A program made the position numbers and the translations under genes. From Tolypeutes matacus (lineage: Eukaryota; Chordata; Mammalia; Cingulata; Chlamyphoridae): a stretch of 64,000 nucleotides of DNA. The stretch lies in contig JAKSZT010053883.1 in assembly GCA_026826555.1 (NCBI GenBank), forward strand, positions 27,025,225 through 27,089,224, read 5' to 3'. This document shows, piece after piece, positions 10,766 to 23,588 of the stretch. Every line of letters begins with the position of its first letter. Positions within the stretch are counted from its first letter, which is position 1. The notes under the pieces were generated by a model, which was not told where the DNA came from, made no database searches, and saw only the letters and a program-made list of their open reading frames with translations.

Positions 10766-13745
10766 TATTTAGTCTTTCAAATCCATGAGCACAGAATGTC
10801 CTTCCACTTATTTTGGTCTATTTTTTTTTTTTTTTTTAAGTTTTCCATGTATAAGGCCTTTACATCCTTGGTTTGATTTATTCCTAGATATTTGATTCTT
10901 TCAGTTGCTATTGTACATAAAATTTGTTCTTGTTTTCTTCTTCAAATTGTTCATTATTGGTATATAGAAGCACTACTGGTTTTTTGGATGTTGATCTTGT
11001 ACCCTGCCACTTTGCTGAATTCATTTATTAGATTTAGGAATTTTGTTGTGGCTTTTGAAAGAATTTTCTGTATATAGAATCATATCATCTGGAAAGATTT
11101 ACTTTTTCCTTTCCAATTTGGATGCCTTTTATTTCTTTTTCTTTCCTAAGTGCTCTGGCAAGGACTTCCAGTAAAATGTTGAGTAACAGTGGTGACAGAG
11201 GGCATCCTTCTCTTGTTCCTGATCTTAGAAGACAAGTTTTCAGTCTTTCACCATTAAGTATATCAGCTGTGGAATTTTAATATATGCCCTTTATCATGTT
11301 GAGAAAGTTTCCTTTGATTCCTAGTTTTCTAAGTGCTTTTTTTTTTTTTTTTTTTATCAAGGAGTGCTGGATTTTGTCAAATGCCTTTTATGCATTAATT
11401 GAGATGATCATGTATTTTCCCCCTTTGTTCTGTTAATGTGGTATATTACATTAATTGATTTTCTTATGGTGAGCCACCCTGGCATACTAGGGATAAATTC
11501 CACTTGATCTTTTAATGTCCTGTTGAATTCATTTTGCTAGTATTCTGTGGAGGATTTTTCATCCATGTTCAAAAGAGAAATTGGTTTTTAGTTTTCTTTT
11601 CTTTGTAGTATCTTTACTTGGCTTTGGTATGAGGGTGATGTTGGTCTCATAGAATGAGTCAGAGAGTATTCCTTCCTCTACCTTTTTTTTTTTTTTTGGA
11701 AACATTTGAGCAGGATTGATGCTAATTTTTCTTGGGATGTTTGATAAATTCTCCTGTGATGCCATCTGGTCCTTGGCTTTTCTGGAGGTATTTGAATACA
11801 GATTCTATTCTTTACTAGTTATTGGTTTGTTGAGATCTTCTATTTCTTCTTGAGTCAGAGTGTTTCTAGGGATTTGTCCACTTGATCTAGGTTATCTAAT
11901 TTGTTGGCAGGCGGTTGTTCTTAGTATCCTCTTAGAGTTCTTTTTATTTCTGTGTGGTTGGTAGTAATGCCCCCCCTTCATTTCTTATTTTAGTTATTTG
12001 TGTCCTTTCTCTTTTTTTGTCAGTCTAGCTAAAGGTCTGTCAATTTTATTGATCTTTTCAAAGAACCAATATTTGGTTTTGTTGATTCTATTCTTTTTTC
12101 TCTATTTCATTTATCTACATTCTAATCTTTGGTATTTTCTTCCTTCTGCTTGCTTTGGGTTTGGTTTGCTCATCTTTTTCTAGATCCTCCTGTTTTGAGG
12201 TTAGATCTCTGATTTTAGCTCTTTCTTCTTTTTAAATGTAAGCATTTGGCTATAAATTTCCCTCTCAGAACTGCCTTTCCTGCATCCCATAAGTTTTGGT
12301 ATTTTGTGTTTTCATTTTCATTTGCCTAGAAATATTTCCTAATTTCCCTTGGGATTTATTCTTTGACCCATAGGTTAAGACTACATGTTTAATTTCCACA
12401 TATTTGTGAATTTTCCTTTTCTCCATCTGTTATTGATTTCTAGCTTCATTCTACTGTGGTCAGAGAAAGTACATTGTATGAGCTCAATATTTTTTAATTT
12501 ATTGAGACTTGTTTTGTGACTTAAGATATGGTCTATCCTGGAAAATGATATATGTGCACTAGAGAAATATGTGTATTCTGCTGCTGTTGGGTGAAGTACT
12601 CCATATATGTCTGGTAGGTCTATTTTGTTTATAGTAATGTTCAACTCTTCTCTTTCCTTATTGAATTTCTATTTAGATGTTCTAATCAATAATGAAAGTG
12701 GATATTAAAGTATCCTACTATTAATGTAGAACTGTCTATTTATTCCTTCAAATATGTCAATATTTGCTTCATATATTTTGGGGCTCTGCTGTTAGGTGCA
12801 TATATATTTATAATTGTTATGTCTTGTTGAATTGACACCTTTATCAGTATATAATGAAACTCTTTTTGCTTCATAACAGTTTTTGACTTAAAGTCTATTT
12901 TATCTGTTATAAATATAACTACTCCAGCTCTCTTCTGGTTACTACTTGCATGGGATATTTTCCTCCATCCTTTCACTTTCAACCTATTTATGTTTTTGAA
13001 TTTCAGGTGAGTCTTTTGTAAACAGCATTTAGTTGGGTCATACTTTTTTACCCATTCAGCCAATCTCAGCCTTTTACTGGAGAGTTTAATTCATCTACAT
13101 TTAAATTAAATACTGATAATGCAAGACTTTCTTCTGCCATTTTACTATTTAGTCTTTTTAAGTCTTATACCTTTTTTGACCCTCAATTCTTCCATCAATG
13201 ACTACTTTCATATTTATTTGATTTTTTGTATTATCCATGTGAAGCCCCTTCTCATTTCTTTCTGGATATATTTTTCATATATTTTCTTTGTGGTTTCCAT
13301 GGGGTTAAAATTTAGCATCCTAAATCTATAGCAATCACTTTTTATTTGATACCAAATTAATTTCATTAGCATACACATACACTGTTCTTATATCCCTCTG
13401 TTTCTCCATCTTTTTTTGTTGTTACAAATTATATCTTTGTACATTGTATGCCCCCAAACCATAGATTTATTACTATTTTTATGCATTTGCATTTTAACAC
13501 CTGTAAGAAGTAAGAAATGGAGTTACATACCAAAAGATACAATAGTATTGGCGTTTATAATTACCCATATGGTTACCTTTACTGGAGGTCTTTATTTCTT
13601 TATGCCACTTTGAGCCAATGTCTAGTGTCCTTTCATTTCAATCTGAAGAACTCCCTTTAACATTGCTTGTAGGGCAGGTCTAATGGCAATGAACTCCCTC
13701 AGTTTTTGTTAATCTGTGAATATCTTAAACTCTCCCTCACTTTTT

Positions 13746-14274
13746 TTTAGGTACAAAAGTGAATATTTATTTAAAGTATGAAAAGGATCATAACCCAAAA
13801 CACAAATTTGAATAGGTTGATAAATAGCACACATGTCCCCAAATCCCGAAAGCTGGCATATGATCTTTACTAAGTAACTGCCTGACACACCTCCATAGTA
13901 CCTTTATCTTTGTACTTTTTTTTTACACTTTTAAAAATGTATTGAAGTATATCACCCATACGTAAACATACATAAAAATAAGTGTATAGTAATAGTTGTG
14001 AACTTACAAAACAAACATACATAGCATCATATAGGGCTCTCATACCTCACCCTACCACCAATATCTTGCATTGTTCTGAACCATTTTAACTAATTATGAA
14101 AGAGCATCCTCAAAATATTACTACTAACCAAAATATCTTACATTTGGTGTATTTTTCCCCCAACCCACCCTATTATTATTTTATTTTTATATCATTTATA
14201 TATGAACATACATAAACAATAAGTGTATAGTAAACGTTATGAATTTAAAAAGCAAACATGCATAACATCATACA
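13746..14274 (-). mobile_element. Unit-type retroelement with apparent 3' transduction
   Basis: Flanked by an imperfect 14-15-base duplication ('tctccctcacttttt' at 13,731-13,745 and 'tcttcctcattttt' at 14,275-14,288). On the minus strand it has about one and a third copies of a roughly 240-base unit (14,274 down to about 13,935) ending near 'gatatacttcaatac' and a small A tract. About 170 unrelated bases follow (13,917-13,749), ending with AATAAA (complement at 13,766-13,771) 16-20 bases before the terminal A run. The extra segment looks like flanking DNA carried along from the source site. Confidence 0.65.
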
Positions 14275-14287
14275 TCTTCCTCATTTT

Positions 14288-15125
14288 TGAAAGATAGTCT
14301 TGCCAGATATAAAATTCTTGGCTGGCAGTTGTTTTTCTTCATCACTTTTAGTATTTCAACCCACTGCCTTCTTGCATCCATGGTTTCTGATGAGAAATTG
14401 GCACTTAATCTAATTAGGACTCCCTTGTACATAGCATGTTGCTTTTCTCTTGCAGCTTTCAGAACTCTTTCCTTGTCCTTTGCATTTGACAGTTTGACTA
14501 TTATGTGTCTCGGTTCATTCTCTTCAAGTATATCTGGTTTGGTGTTCATTGAGCTTTTTGGATGTACATATTCATGTCTTTTGCTAAGTTTGGGAAGTTT
14601 TCTGTCATTATTTCTTTGTATATTCCTTTGGCCCCATTCTTTCTTTCTTCTCTTTCTGGGACTCCCATAATGCATATATTGGTATACTTGATGGTGCACC
14701 ACAGATTTCAAGCTATTTTTGCTTTTCTAATTTTTTAAACATTTCTACCTCTCAGCCTAATTCATTTCAATTGCCTATCTTTGAGTTCAATCATTCTTTC
14801 CTCTGCCAGCTCCATTCTGCTGATAAAATCCTGCTGGGAATTTTTCACTTCAGATATTGTGGTCTTCAACTCCAGTAGTTCTGTTTGGTTCCTTTTTAAA
14901 ATTATGATCTCTTTATTGAAATTCTCAAATTGTTCAGTCATTGTTTTCCTCATATCCTTAGTTCTTTCTCTATATTTTCCTTCATCTCCTTGAACATATT
15001 TAAAAGTCTTGTCTGGTATGTCCACTATCTGGTCTTTGTTGATGTTTTTTGGATTTTTATTTTCTTCCTTTAAATGGGTCATCATTTCCTGTTTCTTTGC
15101 TTGTAGTCTTTTGTTGTACATTGTA
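14288..15125 (-). pseudogene. L1-A ORF1 remnant
   Basis: Two minus-strand pieces are seen. The N-terminal part at 14,762-15,121 has a charged coiled-coil-like composition ('ELKTTISEVKNSQQDF'). The C-terminal part at 14,268-14,711 has the RNA-binding block 'RHIIVKLSNAKDKERVLKAA' and 'SANFSSETMDARRQW'. They are separated by a frameshift. The order and spacing match an L1 ORF1 protein with a disrupted frame. Confidence 0.8.
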
Positions 15126-15145
15126 CTTAAAATGTAATGTTACCT

Positions 15146-15867
15146 AGTAATAATGTAATATTCTTGCATCTATGCCAAAGATGTACTGTGTTGATAATGG
15201 TGGAGTATGGAAAAAATATGTCAAATGTACACTGTGGACCTGGTAATAATCAGATGATATTATCTCATAATCTGTTACAAATATTCCACCAGGGTGTGGT
15301 GTGTTGATAGAGGGGTGTTGTTTGGGAATTCTGCAAATGTGCATGATTATTTTGTAAATTTACAAGTTCTGTCATAAAAATATATTTAAAAAATAATAGG
15401 GTGGGTTGGGGGAAAAATACACCAAATGTAAGATAAGGACTATAACTAGTAGTAAGATTTTGACAATATTCTTTCATAATTTGTAGCAAATGTCTCATGA
15501 CAATGCAAGGTGTTAGTGGAGGGTTGATGTATGGGACCCCTGTATGATGTTATGAATGTTTGATTTTTAAGTTCACAACTTTTACTATACACTTATTGTT
15601 TATGTATGTTCATATATAAATGATATAAAATTAATAATAATAATAGGGTGGGTTGGGGAAAATACTTTGGTTAGTAGTAATATTCTGAGGATGCGCTTTA
15701 ATCATTAGTTAAAAATGTTTAACAACAATGCAAGGTATTGGTGGTAGGGTGAGGTATGAGAGCCCTGTATGATGTTATGTATGTTTGTTTTGGAAGTACA
15801 ACTATTACTATACAGTTATTGTTTATGTATGTTCATGTATGAGTGATATACTTCAACAAATTTTTAA
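15146..15867 (+). mobile_element. Retroelement of about three tandem units
   Basis: It is flanked by a 17-base duplication with one mismatch ('aaaatgtaatgttacct' at 15,129-15,145 and 15,868-15,884). Inside, the phrase 'gggtgggttgggg' recurs (about 15,399 and 15,646), with a weaker form near 15,201. 'ctgtatgatgttatg' recurs near 15,541 and 15,766. This gives about three units of 200-250 bases, each with internal indels. It ends 'gatatacttcaac' plus an A-rich tail. No protein is encoded. The same unit occurs in the elements at 13,746 and 57,792. Confidence 0.7.
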
Positions 15868-15884
15868 AAAATGTAACGTTACCT

Positions 15885-16399
15885 CTGGAATTTGGTCCCT
15901 GAGCTATATGTTTCTTGAATTTGTATCCAGCTAGTGATAAGAGGAGATTTTCTTGAATGTCAGGAGCTAACAAAACCAAACAAACCAATGCAAAAAAAAA
16001 AAAAAAAAAAGCCCAACCAAACAAAAAAACCTTTCACATTCTTTGCAAATTGCCTTTGCATTGGCCAGTGCTCTCCTTCAGAATCCAGCCTTCCTATCAA
16101 GAAGGTCATCCCAAGGTGAATGCAAAGTGCAGGGTCTTTTCTGAGCATGTGTCTTGTCTTGGGCTTGTGCTTTCTAGTGGCCTTAGGAATTCCCATTTAC
16201 AGGAACTTGAATGCTTCCTCTGCTCCTAGGAAACCGAATTTCTCTCTCTGGGTGTTCCTCTGCAGGATTTAAAGCAGGTAAACCTTTGCCCTAGACTGTC
16301 CAACTCAATTGTCCCTTACACTGCATTCACTGTCCCAAAGTGATTTTGCCTGAAGGGCAAATTCTGGGAAGGGGTGAGGCTGAAGAAGACTTTCCTAGG
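15885..16399 (-). mobile_element. L1-A 5' UTR, proximal part
   Basis: This aligns with the L1-B 5' UTR at 37,545-37,976: 'tttgtatccagctagtgata', 'ccttcctatcaagaaggtca', 'tgcctgaagggcaaattctg'. It is cut at 16,399 by an LTR and resumes at 23,589. An A-run of 18 at 15,992-16,010 is embedded. Confidence 0.75.
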
Positions 16400-16853
16400 T
16401 GTGGTAAGTTGAGGCTTTCATGGACCACAGAAAAATCATGTCCTTAGAGCTAACCCATTCCTATGGGTGTGAACCTATTGTAGGTGGGACTTCTAGAGTA
16501 GTTTACTTCAGTAGGGGAGTGGTCCAGGGTAGGTCTTAATCCTCTTACTGGAGTCCTTTATAAATAGGATGAACACTGAGAGACAGCAGAGAGAGAAACC
16601 CACAGAAGCTAAGAGAGAAAGCAGCAAAACCTGAGAGAGGAGAGAGAGACCAGCAGATACCTCCATGTGTCTTACAACTGTGACAGAGGAGTCCAGGATC
16701 ACTGGCAGCCAGTCTTTGCATCACCTGATGATGTCTTGATTTGGGCATATTTCTCAGCCTTGAAACCGTAAACTTGCAGCCTAATAAATTCCCATTGGAA
16801 AAGCCAAGCCATTTCTGGCATATTGCATTTCAGCAGCCTAGCAAACAAAAACA
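16400..16853 (+). mobile_element. Solo LTR, second family, 5-bp duplication CTAGG
   Basis: It starts 'tgtggtaagttgaggc', contains 'cctaataaattcccattgg' (AATAAA) and ends 'aaacaaaaaca'. CTAGG precedes it (16,395-16,399). The matching CTAGG is found only after L1-C, at 23,586-23,590, because L1-C inserted exactly at the LTR's 3' edge. This family differs from the tgtggcagtttgat LTRs. An older truncated relative is at 2440-2585. Confidence 0.7.
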
Positions 16854-17813
16854 CTAAGTTGCTTCCGGGAAGTTGGTAGAATAGAGAGACATGGGACTCT
16901 CTTCTCTCCCAGAAAAACAGCTAGAGGACAGGCAGAAATGGCCTGAAAAAAAATCTTCTAGGGTTTAGGACATCAGAGGAAGGCTGGACAGTCCAGAAGA
17001 TAAAGGGACAAAGGAAAAGAATGGCAATGGCAAAACTGTGGATTAAAGGATGCAGCTGCCAGCATCCTATAGACACTTTTGAATTCTCAGGCCTCAGGGG
17101 CCAGCAGGTACAGATAAAGGGGGCCCCAGGGGCCCACCTCCCCAGGAAAGGAGAGAGAGAGGAACACAACATAAGGCTGACTCAGCTTTTGAGCCACAAA
17201 TTTGTCTGCTGTGTCCCATGAGCCCTTCCAGGATGGGTGGGGCTGCACCATTGTTTGCCATGGGAGCTCGCAAGGGACTAAAGAAATTTGACCCTCTCAA
17301 TCTCCCTCTTTACCGAATGGGACTGGTTGTTGAGGACACAGAGGGGAGTGGAATTATTTCCTACCTGGGAAAAGGGAGGGGACTGCCAGCAAAGGTTGGA
17401 GAATTGCCTCTGAGGAAGTTTGAATTACCAGGCTCTTAGCCCCCAGGCAGGATCCTTTACCACATTGATCCATGTTGCAGCAAACACACTCCCATCGGGC
17501 TTTGAACTGAAAGAGCTGCCAAAGAGTGCCATCTGCTGGAAGACTAAGGAAGTACACGTGAGGCAATGAAAAGTAAATAAGAGAGGTTTTTTTCTAGCCT
17601 TTACAGCCTCCCTCCCCAAGGCCATAGGAAGCAGGTCTGCAAGCCATTACTGGGTCCAGGGCCCAGATTTGAGCAAGTAACGGACAATCCTAAAGACCTA
17701 GAACATGTTAAACCAAGAACCAAAGAAAAGCAGTAACACACAGCATCCCGCCACTAAATTCTTATGAAAGAGAGAGAAATTGAGCATCCGTGTAAACTCA
17801 CCATCCTAATCAG

Positions 17814-18640
17814 ATGTCTAGAAACCAGCAAAAAATTACAAGCTACACTAAGAAAATGGAAGAAATGGGTCAAGAAACACCTCAGAAGAGAAACAGGATT
17901 TGAGAAAACTAATCAATGATATGCACACAAATTTCCAAAATCAAATTAATGAGTTGAAAGACAATATGGCTAAAGAGATAAAGGACATCAGGAAGACACT
18001 GAGTAAGCACAAAGAAGAATTTGAAATCCTGAATAGAAAAGTAACAGATCTCATGGGAATGAAAGATATGGTAGGTGAGATAAAAACACAATAAAGGCAT
18101 ACAACAGCAGACTAGAAATGATAGAAGAAAGAATAAGTCATACAGAAGACAGAAGAGCTGAAATTGAAGAGAGAAGAGAACAGAGAGAGAAAAGAATGGA
18201 AAAAATTGAGCAAGGGTCCAGGGAGTTTAATGATAACATGAAACACAATAACATACGTGTCATGGTAGTTCCCAAAGAGAGAAGAGACAGGAAAGGGGGC
18301 AGAAAGAGTTTTGAAGAAATAATAGCTGAAAATTTCCCAACTCTCATGAAAGAAATGAACTTACATGTCCAAGAAGTACAGCATACCCCAATCAGAATAA
18401 ATCTGAATAGACCTACTCCAAGACACATACTACTCAGAATTTCCAATGTTAAAGATAAAGAGAAAATTCTGAGAGCAGTAAGGGAGAAGCAAACCATCAC
18501 ATACAAATGATGCCCAGTAAGACTTAGTTCAGATTTCTCATCAGAAACCATGGAGGTGAGAAGACAGTGGTATGATACAATTAGGATAGTGAAATAGGAA
18601 AACTGCCAGTCAAGAATTCTTTATCCAGCAAAACAGTCTT
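17814..18640 (+). pseudogene. L1-C ORF1 remnant
   Basis: Plus-strand frames at 17,900-18,094 and 18,118-18,510 give a coiled-coil-rich N-terminal part ('MRKLINDMHTNFQNQINELK') and an RNA-binding part ('PRHILLRISNVKDKEKILRA'). The protein is the L1 RNA-binding chaperone of the ribonucleoprotein. A stop near 18,093 and others prevent a full product. Confidence 0.8.
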
Positions 18641-18747
18641 TCACAAATGAAGATGAGTTTAAAATATTCACAAACAAAAAGAAACTAAGAGAGTTTGTGA
18701 AAAACAATCCACCTTTGCAAGAAATATTAAAGGAAGCCTTACAGCCT

Positions 18748-18785
<38 letters not shown>

Positions 18786-18895
18786 GGAGGCTTGGAGGAG
18801 AGTAAAGAAGAAAGATTAGCAGAAAGGATAACCAAAGAGTAAAAAGACAAAGACAGTCAAAAATAATATATATATATGAAAATCAAAGAATAAAA

Positions 18896-20025
18896 TGGTG
18901 GAAGTAAATCATGCATTTACAGTAATATCATTGAATGTGAATGAATTAAACTCTCCAGTCAAAAGATAAAGGCTGACAGATTGGATGAAAAAAAAAAAAA
19001 AAAAGAGCCATCCATTTGCTGCCTACAAGAGACTCACCTTATACACAGGAATACAAAAGGGCTGAAAGTAAAAGCTTTCACAGTAACCAAAAAAGAACGG
19101 GTAACTATACTAATATCAGACAAAACAGACTTTAAATGCAAAAATGTTATAAGAGATAAGAAGGACATCATATATTAATAAAAGGGACAATCCACCAGGA
19201 AGAAGTAACAGTCATAAATATTTATGCACCTAACCAGGGTGCCCCAAAATACATGAGGCAAACTTTGTCAAAACTGAAGAGAGAAATAGACATCTCTACA
19301 ATAATAGTTGGAGACTTCAACACACCATTCACATCAATAGATAGAACAACTAGACAGATGATCAACAAGAAAACAGAATTTGAATAATATGATAAATGAG
19401 CTAGACCTAACAGACATATACAGAATGTTGCAACCAAACTCAGCAGGTTGTACATTCTTCTCAAGTGCTTATGGAGCTTTCTCCAGGATAGACCACATGT
19501 TAGGTCACAATGCAGGTCTCAATAAAAAGAAAAAGATTGAAATTATACAAAGCACCTTCTTAGATCATAATGGAATGAAACTGGAAATTAATAATAGACA
19601 AGAAAGTGGTAAATTAGCAGATGTGTGGAAACTGAGCAACATACTCCTAAATAATCAGTTGGTCAAAGAGGAAATTGTAAGCGAAATTAGTAAATATATT
19701 GAGACAAATGAAAATGAGAACACAACCTATCAAAACTTATGGGTTACAATGAAAGCAGTGCTGAGGGGAAAATTATAGCCCTAAATCCTGTTTAAAAAAG
19801 AAGAAAAAGCTAAAATCAAAGATCTAACTGAACTGGAGAAACTAGAAAAAGAACAGCAAATTATTCCTAAAGCAAGCAGAAGGAAAGAAATAATAAAGAT
19901 TAGAGCAGAAATAAATGAAATTGAGAACAACAACGACAAAAAAACACAATAGATAAGATCAACAAAACAAAAAGCTGGTTCTTTGAGAAGTTAAAAAGAA
20001 TTGACAAACCCCTAACTAGACTAAC

Positions 20026-20079
<54 letters not shown>

Positions 20080-22640
20080 ACAAATAATGAAATACAAATA
20101 ATGAAGATACAAATAAGAAATGAAAGGTGTGAAGTTACAACTGACCTCACAGAAATAAAAAGGATCATAAGAGGGTATTATAAGAAACTGTATGCCAACA
20201 AACTAGACAACCTAGATGGAATGGACAAATTCCTAGAAATGTGCAAACAACCTACACTGATGCTACAAGAAATATAAGAACTTAACAAACCAATCACATT
20301 TAGAGATTGAATCCATCATCAAAAATCCCCCAACAGGAAAAAGTCCAGGACCAGATGGCTTCACACATGAATTCTACCAAGTATTTCAAGAAGAATTAAT
20401 ACCAATTCTGTTTAAACTCTTCCAAAAAATTGAAGAGTAGCAAAAATTACTTAACACATTTTATGAAACCAACATCACCCTAATACCAAAGCCAGATAAA
20501 GACACTACAAGAAAATAAAATTATAGACCAATCTCTCTAATGAACATTGATACAAAAATTCCCAAAACAAACAAACAAATCTGCAAATAGAATCCAACAG
20601 CATATCAGAAGACTTATACATCACAACCAAATGGGATTTATTCCTGGTATGCAAGGGTATTTCAACATAAGAAAATCAATGAATGTAATACACCACATTA
20701 ACAAATTGAAGGAAAAAATCCACATGATTATCTTGATCGATGAAGAAAAAGCATTCAACAAAATCCAGCATCCTTTCTTGATAAAAACACTTCAAAAGCT
20801 AGGAATAGAAAGAAAATTCCTCAATATGATAAAAGGCGTATATGAAAAACCCACAGCCAACATCGTACTCAATGGGGAAAGGCTGAAAGCTTTCCTTCTC
20901 AGATCGGGAACAAGACAAGGAGGCCAACTGTCACCATTGTTATTCAACATTGTGTTAGAAGTTCTAGCTAGAGCAATTAGACAAGAAAAAAAAAAAAAAA
21001 AAAAAAAAAGCATCCAAATAGGAAAAGAGGAAGTAAAACTCTCACTATTCTTGAGCTAATAAATGAGTTCAGTTAAGTGGCAGGATACAAGATCAACACG
21101 CAAAAATCAGTAATGTTTCTGTATACTAGTATTGAACAATCTGAGGAGGAAATCAGGGAAAAATTCCATTTACAATAGCAATAAAATGACTCAAATACCT
21201 AGGAATCAATTTAACCAAAGAAGTACGGTATCTATATGCAGAAAACTACAAAACAATACTAAAAGGAATTAGTGAAGACCTAAACAAATGGAAAGACATT
21301 CCATGTTCATGAATTGGAAGACTAAACATTGTAAAGATGGCAATCCTACCCAAACTAATTTATAGATTCAATGCAATACCAATCAAAATTCCAACAGCTT
21401 ACATTACAGAAATAGAAAAGGCAATTACCAAATTCATTTGGAAGGGAAAGTGCTCCTGAATAGCCAAAAACATTCTAAAAAAGAAGAGCAATGTGGGAGG
21501 AATTTTACTGCCTGAACTTGAAACATATTACAAAGTTACAGTGGTCAAAACAGCATGGTATTGGCATAAAGATAGACACATTGATCATCTCTGCAGGCAA
21601 CTAGTTTTTGACAAACTTACCAAAACCACATCAAAGGGACAAAACAGTCTCTTCAACAAATGGTGCGGGGAGAACTGGATATCCATAACCAAAAGAATGA
21701 AAGAGGATCCCTATCTCACTCCCTATACAAGAATCAACTCAAAATGGATCAAAGACCTAAATACAAAAGCTAGGACCATAAAACTGCTAGAAGAAAATGT
21801 AGGGAAATAGCCTAAGACCTTGTGGTAGGTGGTGGTTTCTTGGACCTTACACCCAAAGCACAAGCAACAAAAGAAAAAATAGATAAATGGGACCTCCTCA
21901 AAATTCAACACTTTTGCACCTCACAGGACTTTGTCAAATGGGTGAAAAGGCAGCTGACTCAATGGGAGAAAATATTTGGAAATCACATGTCTGATGAGGG
22001 TTTAATATCCATGATATATAAAGAGATGCTACAATTCAACAATAAAAAGACAAATGATCTGATTAAAATATGGACAACAGACTTGAATAAACATTTGTCC
22101 AAAGAAGAAATACAAATGGCAGAAAAAAAAAAAAAAAAAACCATGAAAAAAATGTTCAACATCACTAGCTACTAGGGAAATATAAATTAAAGCTACAATG
22201 AGATATCATTTCACACCTATTAGAATGGCCACTATTAAAAAGACAGAGAACTACAGCTGTTGGAGAGGATGTGGAGAGACAGGAACAGTTATTCACTGTT
22301 GGTGGGAATGTAGAAAATAGATTTGCCACATGACCTGGAAATGCCACTACTGGATATATACCCAGAAGAACTGAGAGCAGTGACATGAACAGACATCTGC
22401 ACACCAATGTTCATAGTGGCATTATTCACGCTTGCCAAAAGTTGGAAACAACCCAGGTGTCAATCAACTGATGAATGGATAAGCAAACTGTCGTGTATTC
22501 ACACGATGGAATATTATGCAGCTATAAGAAGAAATGAAGTCGTAAAGCATATGACAACATGCATGAACTTGGAGAACATTATGTTGAATGAAGCAAGCCA
22601 GACACAAAAGGACCAATACTGTATGAGTGCACTACTATGA
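18896..22640 (+). pseudogene. L1-C ORF2 remnant (endonuclease and reverse transcriptase)
   Basis: It begins near 18,896 with the endonuclease N-terminal pattern ('VISLNVNELNSPVKR', then a stop). 'CCLQETHL' appears near 19,020, and 'IDHMLGHNAGLNK' at about 19,480. The reverse transcriptase block is at 20,547-21,059 ('[20 protein letters not shown]', then '[15 protein letters not shown]'). The usual catalytic FADD stretch is not readable because an A-run expansion at 20,986-21,009 and later stops disrupt it. C-terminal pieces are 21,493-21,810, 21,822-22,175 and 22,407-22,640. It is inactive. Confidence 0.85.
20029..20075. repeat. (AG)n microsatellite inside L1-C
   Basis: About 23 uninterrupted AG dinucleotides lie inside the ORF2 region. 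The length implies expansion after insertion. Confidence 0.95.
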
Positions 22641-23588
22641 ACTAAATATATTGTGTAATCTCAGGGAGCTAATTTGAATATGGGTTACCAGAAGATAGAA
22701 TGAGGTTAGAGAATGAAAAACTGAGGGTTAACTTGTGCAGAATTGGTAAAAAGCATGTGTGTTAATCTTTGGCAATGAATAGAAAAAGTGAAAGCCCAAC
22801 ATAATGTTTGTAACTAGCAGTACTATTATGTGGGTATGAAAGTGGTTTAAAGGGAAAGTCTAAAGTCATGTATATTACTAAAGGGAAAGCGATAAAATGG
22901 GACTGTATAGCATAGTAAAACAGCATGTGAAATATGAATATGGGTAAAATTGCATGCATAAGACCGCTTTTCCTTGAAACTGAACAAATGTATGTTAATA
23001 CTACAAGATGTTAATATCAGACAAAAAAACATTATGGTAAGTGAAAGAAACCAGACACAAAGTCCTACATATTGTATGATTCCATTTATATAAAATGTAA
23101 ATATAAATCAATTTATAAAGATGAAATTGGATTAGTGGCTATGTAGGGCTGGGGAAGATCTGCTAAGGGGTGTGGGGTTTTTCTTTTTGGAGTAATGAAA
23201 TTGTTCTAAAATTTTCTGTGGTGATGAATGCACAACATTGTGATTATACTTAAAGCCATTGATTCTACACTATGTATAGATCATATGGTATATGAATATA
23301 TCTCAATAAAACTGCTTAGTAAATAAATAATTGTGCAAGAATAGCCAGAAATAGGAGTTATGTATAGCAGAGGAAGCATAGCGAGATTTAGATGTGATGA
23401 ATTTTCTTGTTTTTTAAAATTTTATTTATTATTATTGAAATAATGAAAATGTTCTAATGATGATTGAGGTGATGAATGCACAGTTATGTGGTTGTGCCAA
23501 ATACCATTGAGTGTACACTTTGGGTGAATTGTATGATTTATTAATATGTATCAATAAAATTGAGTTGTTTAAAAAAACCAAAACACTA

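Larger units (their letters stand above)
8650..13070 (-). pseudogene. L1-A ORF2 remnants (endonuclease / reverse transcriptase)
   Basis: Minus-strand translation gives the L1 endonuclease block near 12,740-13,063, with phrases 'DPTKCCLQKTHL' and 'IINIYAPNSRAPKY'. 12,381-12,644 follows with 'IDHILSHKTSLNK' and 11,559-11,765 with 'SDSFYETNITLIPKP'. Stops, frameshifts and T-tract expansions separate the pieces, and a SINE, an LTR and a SINE pair sit inside. It is not functional. Confidence 0.8.
16857..23574 (+). mobile_element. L1-C: near-full-length L1, plus strand, inside L1-A
   Basis: It is flanked by a 14-base duplication with one mismatch (16,843-16,856 and 23,575-23,588). The order is 5' UTR (16,857-17,810), ORF1 region, ORF2 region, then a 3' UTR of about 930 bases. 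The 3' UTR has two tandem versions of a 'gtgatgaatgcacaac...tcaataaaa' unit near 23,220-23,312 and 23,470-23,568. Internal poly-A runs (30 A at 18,749-18,778, 17 A at 18,988-19,004, 24 A at 20,986-21,009, 18 A at 22,123-22,140) and stops break both frames. Its 5' end differs from that of the other L1s here. Confidence 0.88.

Noticed and set aside
18896..22640. L1-C as an active retrotransposon
   Set aside because: It has a near-complete span and good target duplication, but both frames carry stops and A-run expansions.
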